64,000 bases of DNA from Hyphomicrobiales bacterium (lineage in GTDB: Bacteria; Pseudomonadota; Alphaproteobacteria; Rhizobiales; Rhizobiaceae): positions 1-64,000 of the forward strand of contig UBJR01000023.1 of NCBI GenBank assembly GCA_900465675.1. Direction: 5' to 3'. The position numbers and the translations under genes were made by a program. Position 1 is the first letter of the stretch, and each line of letters starts with the position of its first letter. The notes beneath the pieces were generated by a model. The model was not told the DNA's origin, did no database searches, and was given only the letters and a program-made list of their open reading frames with translations. Shown here in pieces: positions 43,508 to 53,972 of this stretch.

Positions 43508-44815
43508 ATGTCGAAGAAAAACGGAATTGAAGCTCTCTCGCGCCGTGCATTTCTGGCCTCCGCGGCCACGTTCGGCGTCAGCGCCTTGGCCGCCCCGGCA
43601 TTGGCGCAGACGGCCGTCGATGCGCTGATCAACGCGCCGCGCCGCGGCGACTGGGATGATCAGTTCGATGCCAAGGCCGCATCGCGCACCGCCAACGCCA
43701 TCGTTTCGAATACGCCGATCCTCGGTCCCCAATCCGTTTCCAGCATGCAGCAGGCGATCGCCCAGTACCAGCAGATCGCATCTGCCGGCGGCTGGCCGAC
43801 GGTCAATCCGCCTGCCGACCAGCGCCTGCAGCTCGGCGTCACCGATCAGTCGGTCCAGGCGCTGCGCCAGCGTCTCTTCGCCACCGGTGACCTTCCGCAG
43901 GAAGCCGGCATGTCGTCCTCGTTCGATTCTTATGTCGACGGTGCCGTCAAGCGCTTCCAGGCTCGTCACGGTCTGCCGTCCGATGGCGTTATCGGCGAGT
44001 TCACGCTGAAGGCGATGAACATTCCGGTCGATGTCCGCCTGCAGCAGCTGAACACCAACCTGATCCGCCTGCAGACCTTCCCGGAAGAGCTCGGCCGCCG
44101 TCACGTCATGGTCAATATTCCGGCAGCTTACGTCGAAGCCGTTCAGGATGGCGCCGTCGCCACCCGCCACAACGCCATCGTCGGCCGCCTGAGCCGCCCG
44201 ACCCATCTCGTCAATTCGAAGATCTACGAGGTCATCCTCAATCCTTACTGGACCGCGCCGCGCTCGATCGTCGAAAAGGACATCGTGCCGCTGATGCGCA
44301 AGGACCCGACCTATCTGACGCGCAACAACATTCGCCTGATCGACGGCAAGGGCACCGAAGTGGCGCCTGAAACCATCGACTGGAACGCCGAGAAGGCCCC
44401 CAACCTGATGTTCCGTCAGGACCCGGGCAAGATCAACGCCATGGCCTCGACGAAGATCAACTTCTACAACAAGAACGGCGAGTATATGCACGACACGCCG
44501 CAACAGGGCCTGTTCAACAAGCTGATGCGCTTCGAATCCTCGGGCTGCGTCCGCGTCCAGAACGTCCGCGACCTGACGACTTGGTTGCTTGGCGAAACCC
44601 CCGGCTGGCCGCGCCAGCAGATGGAACAGGTCATCGCCAGCCGCGTCAACACGCCGATCAAGCTCTCTGAAGAAGTCCCGGTCTATTTCGTCTACATCTC
44701 CGCCTGGGGCATGCCCGACGGCGTCGTCCAGTTCCGCGACGACATCTACCAGATGGACGGCAATGCCGAACTGGCGCTGGATACGACGGCGACGACGGAA
44801 CAGCCGGTTCAGTAA
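43508..44815 (+). CDS. ldtP: L,D-transpeptidase (YkuD family), LdtP-like, Tat-exported
   Basis: A 435-residue periplasmic peptidoglycan cross-linking enzyme. A twin-arginine signal (SRRAFLASAATFG) ends at PALAQ. A peptidoglycan-binding domain (about 115-180, VKRFQARHGLPSDGVIG) precedes the YkuD catalytic domain with His328 and Cys347 in the SSGCVRVQN motif. It forms 3-3 cross-links or anchors proteins to the wall. It matches the ldtR partner described in Liberibacter. A GTG 19 codons upstream is an alternative start; the ATG is preferred because it places the Tat motif normally. Confidence 0.9.
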   Translation: MSKKNGIEALSRRAFLASAATFGVSALAAPALAQTAVDALINAPRRGDWDDQFDAKAASRTANAIVSNTPILGPQSVSSMQQAIAQYQQIASAGGWPTVNPPADQRLQLGVTDQSVQALRQRLFATGDLPQEAGMSSSFDSYVDGAVKRFQARHGLPSDGVIGEFTLKAMNIPVDVRLQQLNTNLIRLQTFPEELGRRHVMVNIPAAYVEAVQDGAVATRHNAIVGRLSRPTHLVNSKIYEVILNPYWTAPRSIVEKDIVPLMRKDPTYLTRNNIRLIDGKGTEVAPETIDWNAEKAPNLMFRQDPGKINAMASTKINFYNKNGEYMHDTPQQGLFNKLMRFESSGCVRVQNVRDLTTWLLGETPGWPRQQMEQVIASRVNTPIKLSEEVPVYFVYISAWGMPDGVVQFRDDIYQMDGNAELALDTTATTEQPVQ

Positions 44816-44837
44816 GGGGCTGGTGTTTTGAGTTTGG

Positions 44838-44865
44838 AAAGGCCGCGCGATTGCGCGGCCTTTTT
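44838..44865 (+). terminator. Intrinsic terminator of ldtP
   Basis: AAAGGCCGCGC then GATT then GCGCGGCC followed by TTTTTG: an 8-bp G+C stem with a clean T-run, 22 bp after the stop. Confidence 0.93.
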
Positions 44866-44885
44866 GTTTGGCGTCGGCACGCGTG

Positions 44886-44996
44886 GCCCCCTCATCCGGC
44901 CCTGCGGGCCACCTTCTCCCCGCTGGGGAGAAGGGACGCCAGAGCCGCAGCGCCAACTTCCCCTCTCCCCTCGGGGAGAGGGTAGGGTGAGGGGGC
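44886..44996. repeat. Rhizobiales intergenic palindromic repeat
   Basis: Outer arms GCCCCCTCA (44886-44894) and TGAGGGGGC (44988-44996) enclose two strong hairpins: CCTTCTCCCC/GGGGAGAAGG (44912-44934) and CCCTCTCCCC/GGGGAGAGGG (44961-44982). This compact G+C-rich element is of a type scattered in rhizobial intergenic regions. Its architecture mirrors the element inside ribD, with a different sequence. Confidence 0.8.
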
Positions 44997-45140
44997 TCCG
45001 GGCGCTGAGGGCGCCTTTTCGGCCCAATACTGGCTGCCTCAACACCCCGCGCGTAGATTGCCCAGCAAATGTCGTTCTTCGTATTGCTCTGGCGCAAACG
45101 GAAGGCTAAAGCTGCGGCCATTCAAGTTGAGGAGCCCGCC

Positions 45141-46439
45141 ATGACCAATGCTTCCACACAGACCTTCTTCAATCGTTCGCTCGCCGATACCGATCCTGAG
45201 ATCTTCGGCGCGATCGGCAAGGAGCTCGGCCGCCAGCGCCATGAGATCGAACTCATCGCCTCGGAAAACATCGTTTCCCGTGCGGTTCTGGAAGCCCAGG
45301 GCTCGATCATGACCAACAAATATGCCGAAGGTTATCCGGGCAAGCGTTACTACGGTGGTTGCCAGTTCGTCGACATCGCCGAAGAACTGGCGATTGAGCG
45401 CGCCAAGAAGCTCTTCGGCGTCAACTTCGCCAACGTTCAGCCGAATTCCGGTTCGCAGATGAACCAGGCCGTCTTCCTGGCGCTGCTGCAGCCGGGTGAC
45501 ACCTTCATGGGTCTCGACCTCAATTCGGGCGGTCACCTGACGCACGGTTCGCCTGTCAACATGTCCGGCAAGTGGTTCAACGTTGTGTCCTACGGCGTGC
45601 GCGAAGGCGACAACCTGCTCGACATGGACGAAGTCGCCCGCAAGGCCGAGGAAACCAAACCGAAGCTGATCATCGCCGGCGGCACCGCTTACTCCCGCAT
45701 CTGGGACTGGAAGCGTTTCCGCGAGATCGCCGACAGCGTCGGTGCCTATCTGATGGTCGATATGGCCCACATCGCCGGTCTCGTTGCCGGTGGCCAGCAT
45801 CCGTCGCCGTTCCCGCATTGCCACGTTGCCACGACCACGACCCACAAGTCGCTGCGCGGCCCGCGCGGCGGCGTGATCCTCACCAATGACGAGGATCTGG
45901 CGAAAAAGTTCAATTCGGCCGTCTTCCCGGGTCTCCAGGGTGGTCCGCTGATGCACATCATCGCTGCCAAGGCAGTTGCCTTCGGCGAAGCGCTGCAGCC
46001 CGAGTTCAAGGATTACGCGGCACAGATCGTCAAGAACGCCAAGGCGCTTGCCGAGACGCTCATCGCCGGCGGCCTCGATGTCGTTTCCGGCGGCACCGAC
46101 AACCACCTGATGCTGGTCGACCTTCGCAAGAAGAACGCGACGGGCAAGCGCGCCGAACAGGCGCTCGGCCGCGCCTTCATCACCTGCAACAAGAACGGCA
46201 TTCCGTTCGACCCTGAAAAGCCCTTCGTCACCTCGGGCGTGCGCCTCGGCGCGCCTGCCGGTACGACCCGCGGCTTCAAGGAAGCGGAATTCAAGGAAAT
46301 CGGCAAGCTGATCGTCGAGGTTCTCGACGGCCTGAAGGCCGCCAATTCCGACGAAGGCAATGCCGGTGTCGAAGCCGCCGTGCGGGACAAGGTGATGAAC
46401 CTCACCAACCGCTTCCCAATGTACGATTACATCGGCTAA
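45141..46439 (+). CDS. glyA: Serine hydroxymethyltransferase
   Basis: A 432-residue PLP enzyme interconverting serine plus THF with glycine plus 5,10-methylene-THF. Signatures are the YAEGYPGKRYYGG block, the MAHIAGLVAGG segment, and the PLP lysine in TTTTHKSLRGPRGG. A TTGAGGAGC ribosome site fixes the start; 24 extra codons upstream do not fit the family. It is first of a glyA-nrdR-ribD-ribE string, with nrdR only 9 bp downstream. Confidence 0.97.
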   Translation: MTNASTQTFFNRSLADTDPEIFGAIGKELGRQRHEIELIASENIVSRAVLEAQGSIMTNKYAEGYPGKRYYGGCQFVDIAEELAIERAKKLFGVNFANVQPNSGSQMNQAVFLALLQPGDTFMGLDLNSGGHLTHGSPVNMSGKWFNVVSYGVREGDNLLDMDEVARKAEETKPKLIIAGGTAYSRIWDWKRFREIADSVGAYLMVDMAHIAGLVAGGQHPSPFPHCHVATTTTHKSLRGPRGGVILTNDEDLAKKFNSAVFPGLQGGPLMHIIAAKAVAFGEALQPEFKDYAAQIVKNAKALAETLIAGGLDVVSGGTDNHLMLVDLRKKNATGKRAEQALGRAFITCNKNGIPFDPEKPFVTSGVRLGAPAGTTRGFKEAEFKEIGKLIVEVLDGLKAANSDEGNAGVEAAVRDKVMNLTNRFPMYDYIG

Positions 46440-46448
46440 GGATAGCGC

Positions 46449-46925
46449 ATGCGCTGCCCATTCTGCGGATCGGAAGACACACAGGTCAAGGATTCACGCC
46501 CGGCGGAGGACAACACGTCCATCCGCCGCAGGCGTATCTGTCCCGATTGCGGCGGCCGCTTTACGACCTTCGAGCGCGTGCAGCTGCGCGAGCTGATGGT
46601 CGTCAAGAAGACCGGCCGCAAGGTGCCGTTCGACCGTGACAAGCTGGTTCGCTCCTTCGAGATCGCGCTGCGCAAGCGCCCGGTCGATCGCGACAGGATC
46701 GAGCGGGCGGTTTCCGGAATCGTGCGTCGTCTCGAAAGTTCGGGCGAAGTGGAAATCAGCTCCGAGGCCATCGGCCTGCAGGTGCTGGAGGCGCTGAAAA
46801 GCCTCGATGACGTCGGCTTCGTCCGCTATGCATCCGTCTACCGCGATTTCTCGCATGCCGAGGATTTCGAAAAGGTCATCTCGGAGATCAACGCCAAGAT
46901 CGGCCGCGATACGCTGGACAGCTGA
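46449..46925 (+). CDS. nrdR: Transcriptional repressor NrdR
   Basis: A 158-residue repressor of ribonucleotide reductase genes. The N-terminal zinc ribbon has Cys3, Cys6, Cys31 and Cys34; the ATP-cone domain (about 49-139) senses ATP and dATP. It binds NrdR boxes near nrd operons, none of which is in this window. Full length, co-directional with glyA and ribD, which lies 3 bp after its stop. Confidence 0.96.
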   Translation: MRCPFCGSEDTQVKDSRPAEDNTSIRRRRICPDCGGRFTTFERVQLRELMVVKKTGRKVPFDRDKLVRSFEIALRKRPVDRDRIERAVSGIVRRLESSGEVEISSEAIGLQVLEALKSLDDVGFVRYASVYRDFSHAEDFEKVISEINAKIGRDTLDS

Positions 46926-46928
46926 GCG

Positions 46929-48212
46929 ATGAGCACTTCGACAGATGACGAACGCTATATGGCCGAGGCGATCCGCCTCGGCCTTTTGCATCTTGGCCAG
47001 ACCGCGACCAATCCGTCTGTCGGCTGCGTTGTCGTCAAGGACGGCGAGATCGTCGGCCGCGGCACCACGGCTATAGGCGGCCGCCCGCATGCCGAGCCGC
47101 AGGCGCTTGCCGAGGCAGGCAGCCGCGCCGAGGGCGCCACTGCCTATGTGACGCTCGAACCCTGCTCGCATTTCGGCAAGACACCGCCTTGCGCTAATTC
47201 GCTGATTGCGGCGGGCGTCTCCCGCGTGGTGATCAGCGTCACCGATCCCGACGAGCGCGTGTCCGGCCGCGGCATCGCCATGCTTGAGGATGCCGGCATC
47301 ACCGTCGATACCGGCGTTCTGGAAGAGGAGGGCAGGCGCTCGCTCGCCGCCTATCTCACACGCCAGACGAAGAAGCGGCCCTATGTGACTCTCAAGCTTG
47401 CGGTTTCCGCCGACGGCATGATCGGCCGCCGGGGCGCGGGGCAGGTGGCGATCACCGGGCCGCTAGCGCGCGCCGAGGTGCAGAAACTCAGGGCGGAGTC
47501 GGATGCGATATTGATCGGCATCGGCACGGCGATTGCCGACGATCCGGAACTGACGGTGCGGATCGCCGGGCAGGAGACCCGCTCGCCGGTGCGCATCGTG
47601 CTGGATCCCATGCTGTCGCTGCCGGTGACCGGCAAGCTGGCGCTGACGGCGCTGGATGTGCCGGTGATCGTGGTGGCGCGGGAAGAGCTATCGGATCTGG
47701 CTGTCGTCGAGGGAACACCCCCCTCTGTCCTGCCGGACATCTCCCCCTCAAGGGGGGAGATCGACTCTCGGATAGCATCTCCCCAAACAATCGAAGCTGG
47801 AACGAGTGGGTCCGCCCAGCCAATCTCCCCACCTGTGGGGGAGATGCCCGGCAGGGCAGAGGGGGGTAACCCAACCACTGACACCAGCGAATTGGACTCC
47901 CGCCGCACCGCCCTCGAAGCTCTCGGCATCGAAATCCTCTACTGCAACCCCTACCACCCGGAAGTCCTGCTCCCGGCGCTCGCATCCCGCGGCATCTCCT
48001 CGCTGATCGTCGAGGGCGGCGCCCGGACGGCAAAGCTTTTCCTCGACGCCGGCCTCGTCGATCGCGTCCAGCTCTACCAGGGCGATGTGGTGATCGGCGC
48101 CGATGGTATTGAATCGCCGGTGACGAAGACCGATATGCCATCCGGTTTCGCCCTGAGGGGCACATTTGCATTCGGGCCCGACCGAATGGACGAATACGAA
48201 AGAGAGCTTTGA
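46929..48212 (+). CDS. ribD: Bifunctional riboflavin biosynthesis protein RibD, with an internal repeat-derived insert
   Basis: A 427-residue deaminase/reductase for riboflavin. The N-terminal deaminase has zinc ligands His54, Cys79 and Cys88 and the proton-shuttling Glu56. The reductase domain starts near residue 150 (TLKLAVSADGMIG) and ends with SLIVEGGARTAKLFLDAGLVDR. It is about 50-60 residues longer than usual because residues about 264-313 are encoded by a palindromic repeat (47718-47866) that keeps the frame open. The insert is Pro/Ser/Gly-rich and probably a surface loop. The TGA overlaps the ribE ATG. Confidence 0.94.
   Translation: MSTSTDDERYMAEAIRLGLLHLGQTATNPSVGCVVVKDGEIVGRGTTAIGGRPHAEPQALAEAGSRAEGATAYVTLEPCSHFGKTPPCANSLIAAGVSRVVISVTDPDERVSGRGIAMLEDAGITVDTGVLEEEGRRSLAAYLTRQTKKRPYVTLKLAVSADGMIGRRGAGQVAITGPLARAEVQKLRAESDAILIGIGTAIADDPELTVRIAGQETRSPVRIVLDPMLSLPVTGKLALTALDVPVIVVAREELSDLAVVEGTPPSVLPDISPSRGEIDSRIASPQTIEAGTSGSAQPISPPVGEMPGRAEGGNPTTDTSELDSRRTALEALGIEILYCNPYHPEVLLPALASRGISSLIVEGGARTAKLFLDAGLVDRVQLYQGDVVIGADGIESPVTKTDMPSGFALRGTFAFGPDRMDEYEREL
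47718..47866. repeat. Palindromic repeat element inside the ribD coding sequence
   Basis: Outer arms of 19 bp (47718-47736 and 47848-47866) are complementary at 18 of 19 positions. Inside are two hairpins, ATCTCCCCC/GGGGGAGAT (47739-47761) and ATCTCCCC/GGGGAGAT (47823-47845). This is the build of rhizobial intergenic palindromic repeats. Here it is translated without stops as a Pro/Ser/Gly-rich insert. Confidence 0.85.
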
Positions 48213-48832
48213 TGTTCACCGGCATTGTTACCGATATGGGCAGGATAGAATCCGTTTCCGCGATGAACGAGGGCGTCAAGCTGCGCGTCGCCACGAGTTA
48301 CGATCCTGCGACCATCGACATGGGCGCATCGATCTCGCATTCCGGCGTCTGCCTGACAGTCACGGGATTGCCCGCCGAAGGCAGCAACGGCCGCTGGTTC
48401 GAGGTCGAGGCCTGGGAAGAGGCGCTGCGGCTGACGACGATCGCCACCTGGAAGGAAGGTAGCCGGGTCAACCTCGAGCGCTCGCTGAAGATCGGCGATG
48501 AACTCGGCGGCCATATCGTTTCCGGCCATGTCGACGGCAAGGCCGAAATCCTCTCGGTGACCGCCGAAGGCGACGCCACCCGCTACCGCCTGCGGGCGCC
48601 GGAGCATCTGGCGAAATTCGTCGCTCCCAAGGGCTCGATCGCCCTCGATGGCACCTCGCTGACGGTCAATGCCGTCGATGGCACCGATTTCGATGTGCTG
48701 CTGATCCGCCACACGCTCGAAGTGACCACCTGGGGCGAGCGCAAGGCGGGCGACTTCGTCAATTTCGAAGTCGATACCATGGCCCGCTACGCCGCTAGGC
48801 TGGCAGAGTTTCCGTCCGCGAAAAGAGAATGA
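48212..48832 (+). CDS. ribE: Riboflavin synthase, alpha subunit
   Basis: A 206-residue enzyme that dismutates two lumazines into riboflavin and the pyrimidine product recycled to RibH. The N-terminal MFTGIVTDMG and the two internal homologous beta-barrel repeats (SHSGVCLTVTG and KGSIALDGTSLTVNAV) are diagnostic. Its start overlaps the ribD stop (TGATG). Its last 38 bp overlap the 3-prime end of the convergent GNAT gene. Confidence 0.96.
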   Translation: MFTGIVTDMGRIESVSAMNEGVKLRVATSYDPATIDMGASISHSGVCLTVTGLPAEGSNGRWFEVEAWEEALRLTTIATWKEGSRVNLERSLKIGDELGGHIVSGHVDGKAEILSVTAEGDATRYRLRAPEHLAKFVAPKGSIALDGTSLTVNAVDGTDFDVLLIRHTLEVTTWGERKAGDFVNFEVDTMARYAARLAEFPSAKRE

Positions 48833-49328
48833 TCTCACCGTTGTAATCGGTGCGCGTCACTTCGCGGAAGCCGAGCTTTCCCGCAAGGCGGATCGACGGC
48901 GCGTTTTCCGGCGAGATGATGCAGGTCATCTCCATGTCAGGAAAGCGCTGCTCGGCCCAGGCGATCATCGCCTGCAGCGCTTCGCTCGCATAGCCGCGGC
49001 CATGGAAGTTCGGCGACAGCGCCCAGCCGGTCTCCAGCGTGCCCTCGATCGAGGGCGTCATCTCGCGGCGGGTTTCGAGAAAGCCGCATTCGCCGACGAA
49101 GCGGCCGCTTTCCTTTTCCTCGATGGCCAGGAAGCCGAAGCCCATATGGTGCCACATGCCGGTGGCGCGCAGCAGCCGCGCCCAAGTCTGTTCGCGTGTG
49201 CTCGGCACGCCGGTGATGTGGCGCACCACGTCCTCGTCAGCCCAGAAGGTGACATAGGCTTCGAAATCGGTCTTGCGGTGCGGGCGCAGGATCAGGCGCT
49301 CCGTCTCGATCGTCGGAATATTCAACAT
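48795..49328 (-). CDS. GNAT-family N-acetyltransferase (RimJ/RimL-like)
   Basis: A 177-residue GNAT of the Acetyltransf_3 (RimJ/RimL) branch. It begins ETERLILRPHRKTDFEAY, has ETGWALSPNFHGRGYASEA with the acetyl-CoA pyrophosphate-binding R/Q-x-x-G-x-G/A signature, and ends SIRLAGKLGFREVTRTDYNG. The acceptor substrate is unknown. Residues upstream of MLNIPT in frame do not fit the family. It reads tail-to-tail over ribE by 38 bp. Confidence 0.87.
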   Translation of the reverse strand: MLNIPTIETERLILRPHRKTDFEAYVTFWADEDVVRHITGVPSTREQTWARLLRATGMWHHMGFGFLAIEEKESGRFVGECGFLETRREMTPSIEGTLETGWALSPNFHGRGYASEALQAMIAWAEQRFPDMEMTCIISPENAPSIRLAGKLGFREVTRTDYNGEIILFSRTETLPA

Positions 49329-49347
49329 CGAAAATCGCTTTCTGTTT

Positions 49348-49851
49348 TTATGCGCCAGGCTCGTTATGCCAGTAGTCCAGGCTTTCATCGGTGCGGCCGA
49401 TGACCCGGAAGCTCGGGTAGCCGCCATCCTTGCGGGTCTTGGCCAGGAACTTGCCGGAGTCGGGATATTCGACGATCTCCGTCGGCGACATGGTCGAGAC
49501 GCCCATGTAGATCAGCGGTTCACTCCCGGTATTGAGGATCTGATGCGCCGTCTCGGGGCCGCCGGCCGGTGCGCCGAGAACCGATCCTTTGGAGATCGCG
49601 TGCCGTTCGGCACCGAAGCGGTATTCGCCGCTTCCGGAGAGAACGATGAACAGCTCATCTTCGACATGATGATTGTGGAAGGGGCAACCCGATTTGCCTG
49701 GCGGCACTTCATTATAGCTGATGCCGAGATTGGAAAGGCCGAGAAGCTTGCCGAAGGAAATATCGGTGCTTTCGTAAAGCGTGCCTTGTGTCCAATGATC
49801 GAGTTCGAGGGTGGCCGGGTTGATAACCGGTGTCGTCTTTTCTGATGGCAT
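49348..49851 (-). CDS. Cupin-domain protein
   Basis: A 167-residue single-cupin protein. Cupin motif 1 is CPFHNHHVEDELFIVLSGSG, which provides a His-x-His and Glu metal set; motif 2 includes APAGGPETAHQ with a second His. Such proteins may be isomerases, dioxygenases or sugar-binding sensors; I cannot say which. It lies just upstream of the GNAT gene on the same strand, with 19 bp between them, so the two are probably co-transcribed. Confidence 0.85.
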   Translation of the reverse strand: MPSEKTTPVINPATLELDHWTQGTLYESTDISFGKLLGLSNLGISYNEVPPGKSGCPFHNHHVEDELFIVLSGSGEYRFGAERHAISKGSVLGAPAGGPETAHQILNTGSEPLIYMGVSTMSPTEIVEYPDSGKFLAKTRKDGGYPSFRVIGRTDESLDYWHNEPGA

Positions 49852-49969
49852 GTTTTGTCTCCCTTGGCGGGCAACAGACCATCATTCGGCAGTGGTTTTC
49901 AAGAGCGGGAATAGAGATATAGGGAAAGGCGGGGCTCAGCACGCCGCCTTTCCCTGGTCGTGGTTGATG

Positions 49970-50329
49970 TCAATCGGTGAAGATCGTCAGGCTGCCATCG
50001 GCCGCCTGTTCGACGTTGATGACGTTGTTGACGCTGATGCCCTGATCAGCAAGCTTTCGGGTAAGGCTCCTGTTGGCGTCGATCGAGGCCTGGATCTGGT
50101 GGACTTCCTGAGCATCGCGGATCGGGGCCGAGCGCGGGCCGAACTGGTCCATGCTGTCGATGTTGCGCCAGTCCTGATATTGCTGGACGGCGAAGTTGCC
50201 CTGGAACGAGCGCAGGGTCTGCTCGATGCCGGGGGCGGAGTTCATCCCAAGGCTTTCCGCACGGCTGACGCCGGCAAAGGCGAGGGAGGAGAGAGCGGAA
50301 ACGATGGCGAGTTTGGCAACGCGGTTCAT
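49970..50329 (-). CDS. Small exported protein of unknown function
   Basis: A 119-residue protein with a signal peptide of about 24 residues (ending SRA). The mature part is polar and helical, with no cysteine and no recognisable domain. An AAAGGATACTACC ribosome site precedes the ATG. It lies with the cupin and GNAT genes between the two halves of the riboflavin genes, but nothing links it to riboflavin. Confidence 0.72.
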   Translation of the reverse strand: MNRVAKLAIVSALSSLAFAGVSRAESLGMNSAPGIEQTLRSFQGNFAVQQYQDWRNIDSMDQFGPRSAPIRDAQEVHQIQASIDANRSLTRKLADQGISVNNVINVEQAADGSLTIFTD

Positions 50330-50663
50330 GGTAGTATCCTTTCATCTGCCCGGACGGTCGGCTGTCGTGCAGGGGATCGTCGGCGTTACGAGAAAGGAAT
50401 TGGGGCGCCAAAGCCGCCCCTTCAATGGCTTAAGTCACTGAAATCGCGTTAATTATTCTTCATCTTCCTTGCCTTTTTTATGCCTTATTCGGGGCGGTGG
50501 AAAGTGCATGTTGATGCGCTGCAGCATGGCTTTGTTCTATGCACTTGCAAGGATTTCAGGTTTTGCATTTCAGCCATGATCGGAATTTGCTTGCCATTCG
50601 CGCGAAGGCATGTTTTGACCGCGGCCTGCCGCATGGCGAGTTCTCTAAAACCGAAGGTGACAC
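50330..50663. other. Divergent control region between the exported protein gene and ribH
   Basis: No gene. A GGGGCG/CGCCCC hairpin is at 50402-50420 and an AT-rich stretch follows (50440-50490). I looked for the conserved FMN riboswitch core before ribH and did not find it. Confidence 0.5.
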
Positions 50664-51125
50664 ATGGCGCGGGCCGATGCTCCCCACATTTTGATCGTTG
50701 AAGCACGCTTCTACGACGACATGGCTGACGCACTCCTCGAAGGTGCGAGCTTCGCGCTGAAGGAAGCCGGCGCGACCTTCGACGTGGTGACGGTTCCCGG
50801 CGCGCTGGAAATTCCGGCGGCGATTGCCATGGCGCTCGACGGCGCAGATAATGGCGGCGTGCTGTACGACGGCTTTGTCGCCCTCGGCATGGTCATTCGC
50901 GGCGAAACCTATCATTTCGATATCGTCTCCAATGAGTCGTCGCGCGCATTGATGGACCTCGCCGTCAGCGAGTCGCTTGCCATCGGCAACGGCATTCTGA
51001 CGGTTGAAAACGACGAGCAGGCTTGGGCACGCGTCCGCCGCTCCGACAAGGACAAGGGCGGTTTTGCCGCCCGTGCAGCTCTCACGATGATCGAGCTGAA
51101 GAAGAAACTGGGTGGGCTTGAATGA
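50664..51125 (+). CDS. ribH: 6,7-dimethyl-8-ribityllumazine synthase
   Basis: A 153-residue enzyme that condenses the pyrimidine intermediate with dihydroxybutanone phosphate. The binding and catalytic segments are present: ARFYDDMADALLEGA, VPGALEIPAAIAMAL, and GMVIRGETYHFD with the catalytic His. It is the RibH1-type form coupled to nusB, its TGA overlapping the nusB ATG. Rhizobia often carry a second ribH elsewhere. Confidence 0.96.
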   Translation: MARADAPHILIVEARFYDDMADALLEGASFALKEAGATFDVVTVPGALEIPAAIAMALDGADNGGVLYDGFVALGMVIRGETYHFDIVSNESSRALMDLAVSESLAIGNGILTVENDEQAWARVRRSDKDKGGFAARAALTMIELKKKLGGLE

Positions 51126-51604
51126 GCAATGAAACTCCGGAGCGTCAGGTAAAGGCGGCAAACCAGCGGGGCGCTGCGCGTCTTGCTGCCGTTCAGGCGC
51201 TCTATCAGATGGATATCGGCGGTACCGGCGTTCTGGAGATCGTCGCCGAATACGAGGCGCATCGCCTCGGCCAGGAAATCGACGGCGAAACCTATCTCAA
51301 GGCTGATCCGTCGTGGTTCCGCTCCATCGTCTCGGGCGTCGTGCGTGAACAGCTGCGCCTCGACCCGCTGATCGCGTCCGCGCTGCAGGACGACTGGGCG
51401 CTGTCGCGCCTCGACAGCACCGTGCGTGCAATCTTGCGCGCCGGCGTTTTCGAGCTGACCGACCGCAAGGACGTTCCCGTCGCCGTCATCGTCACCGAGT
51501 ATATGGAGATCGCCCAGGCGTTCTTCGAGGATGACGAGCCGAAGCTCGTCAACGCCGTTCTCGATCGCATTGCCAAGCAGGTACGCGGCGACACCAAGAA
51601 GTAA
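51122..51604 (+). CDS. nusB: Transcription antitermination factor NusB
   Basis: A 160-residue all-helical RNA-binding factor that with NusE (S10) binds boxA for rRNA antitermination. The family start NQRGAARLAAVQALYQMDIGG and the C-terminal VIVTEYMEIAQAFF, LVNAVLDRIAK blocks are clear. It is translationally coupled to ribH, a common alphaproteobacterial arrangement. Confidence 0.96.
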   Translation: MSNETPERQVKAANQRGAARLAAVQALYQMDIGGTGVLEIVAEYEAHRLGQEIDGETYLKADPSWFRSIVSGVVREQLRLDPLIASALQDDWALSRLDSTVRAILRAGVFELTDRKDVPVAVIVTEYMEIAQAFFEDDEPKLVNAVLDRIAKQVRGDTKK

Positions 51605-51673
51605 GCTTCTTTAACCTCCATCGGACCAAATCGCTCAATCCATTGTGCTGCAAGGGTTTTAGCCTCTGCGGTC

Positions 51674-51702
51674 TTGACGTCGTGTTTTCCACCAAGCAAT
51701 CT
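51674..51702 (+). promoter_or_regulatory. Candidate hppA promoter
   Basis: TTGACG (51674-51679), 17-bp spacer, CAATCT (51697-51702). It would give a leader of about 100 nt; an AAGTGC/GCACTT hairpin falls within this leader just before the ribosome site. Confidence 0.35.
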
Positions 51703-51806
51703 CCGCACGCAAAGCTAGAGCGTTTCTGAGGAGAGAAGACGATTCGGCTGCGTTCGTGGTCGGGGCGGAGAAGTGCACCGGCAGCACTTTTGGAGGAAAG
51801 AGCGAA

Positions 51807-53948
<2,142 letters not shown>

Positions 53949-53972
53949 GGGGAGGCGATAGTCTGAAACGAA

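Larger units (their letters stand above)
44816..45140. other. Intergenic region between ldtP and glyA
   Basis: It contains the ldtP terminator and a palindromic repeat (both listed) and presumably the glyA promoter between about 45000 and 45120. No gene is seen; an in-frame extension of glyA to 45069 lacks family support. Confidence 0.6.

Noticed and set aside
50330..50663. Possible FMN riboswitch before ribH
   Set aside because: The conserved RFN core sequences are not present in the leader.
51605..51708. Minus-strand frame downstream of nusB starting RRLLGGKHDVKTAEAK
   Set aside because: Starts only at a GTG without a ribosome site, then continues as antisense of nusB; no family match.
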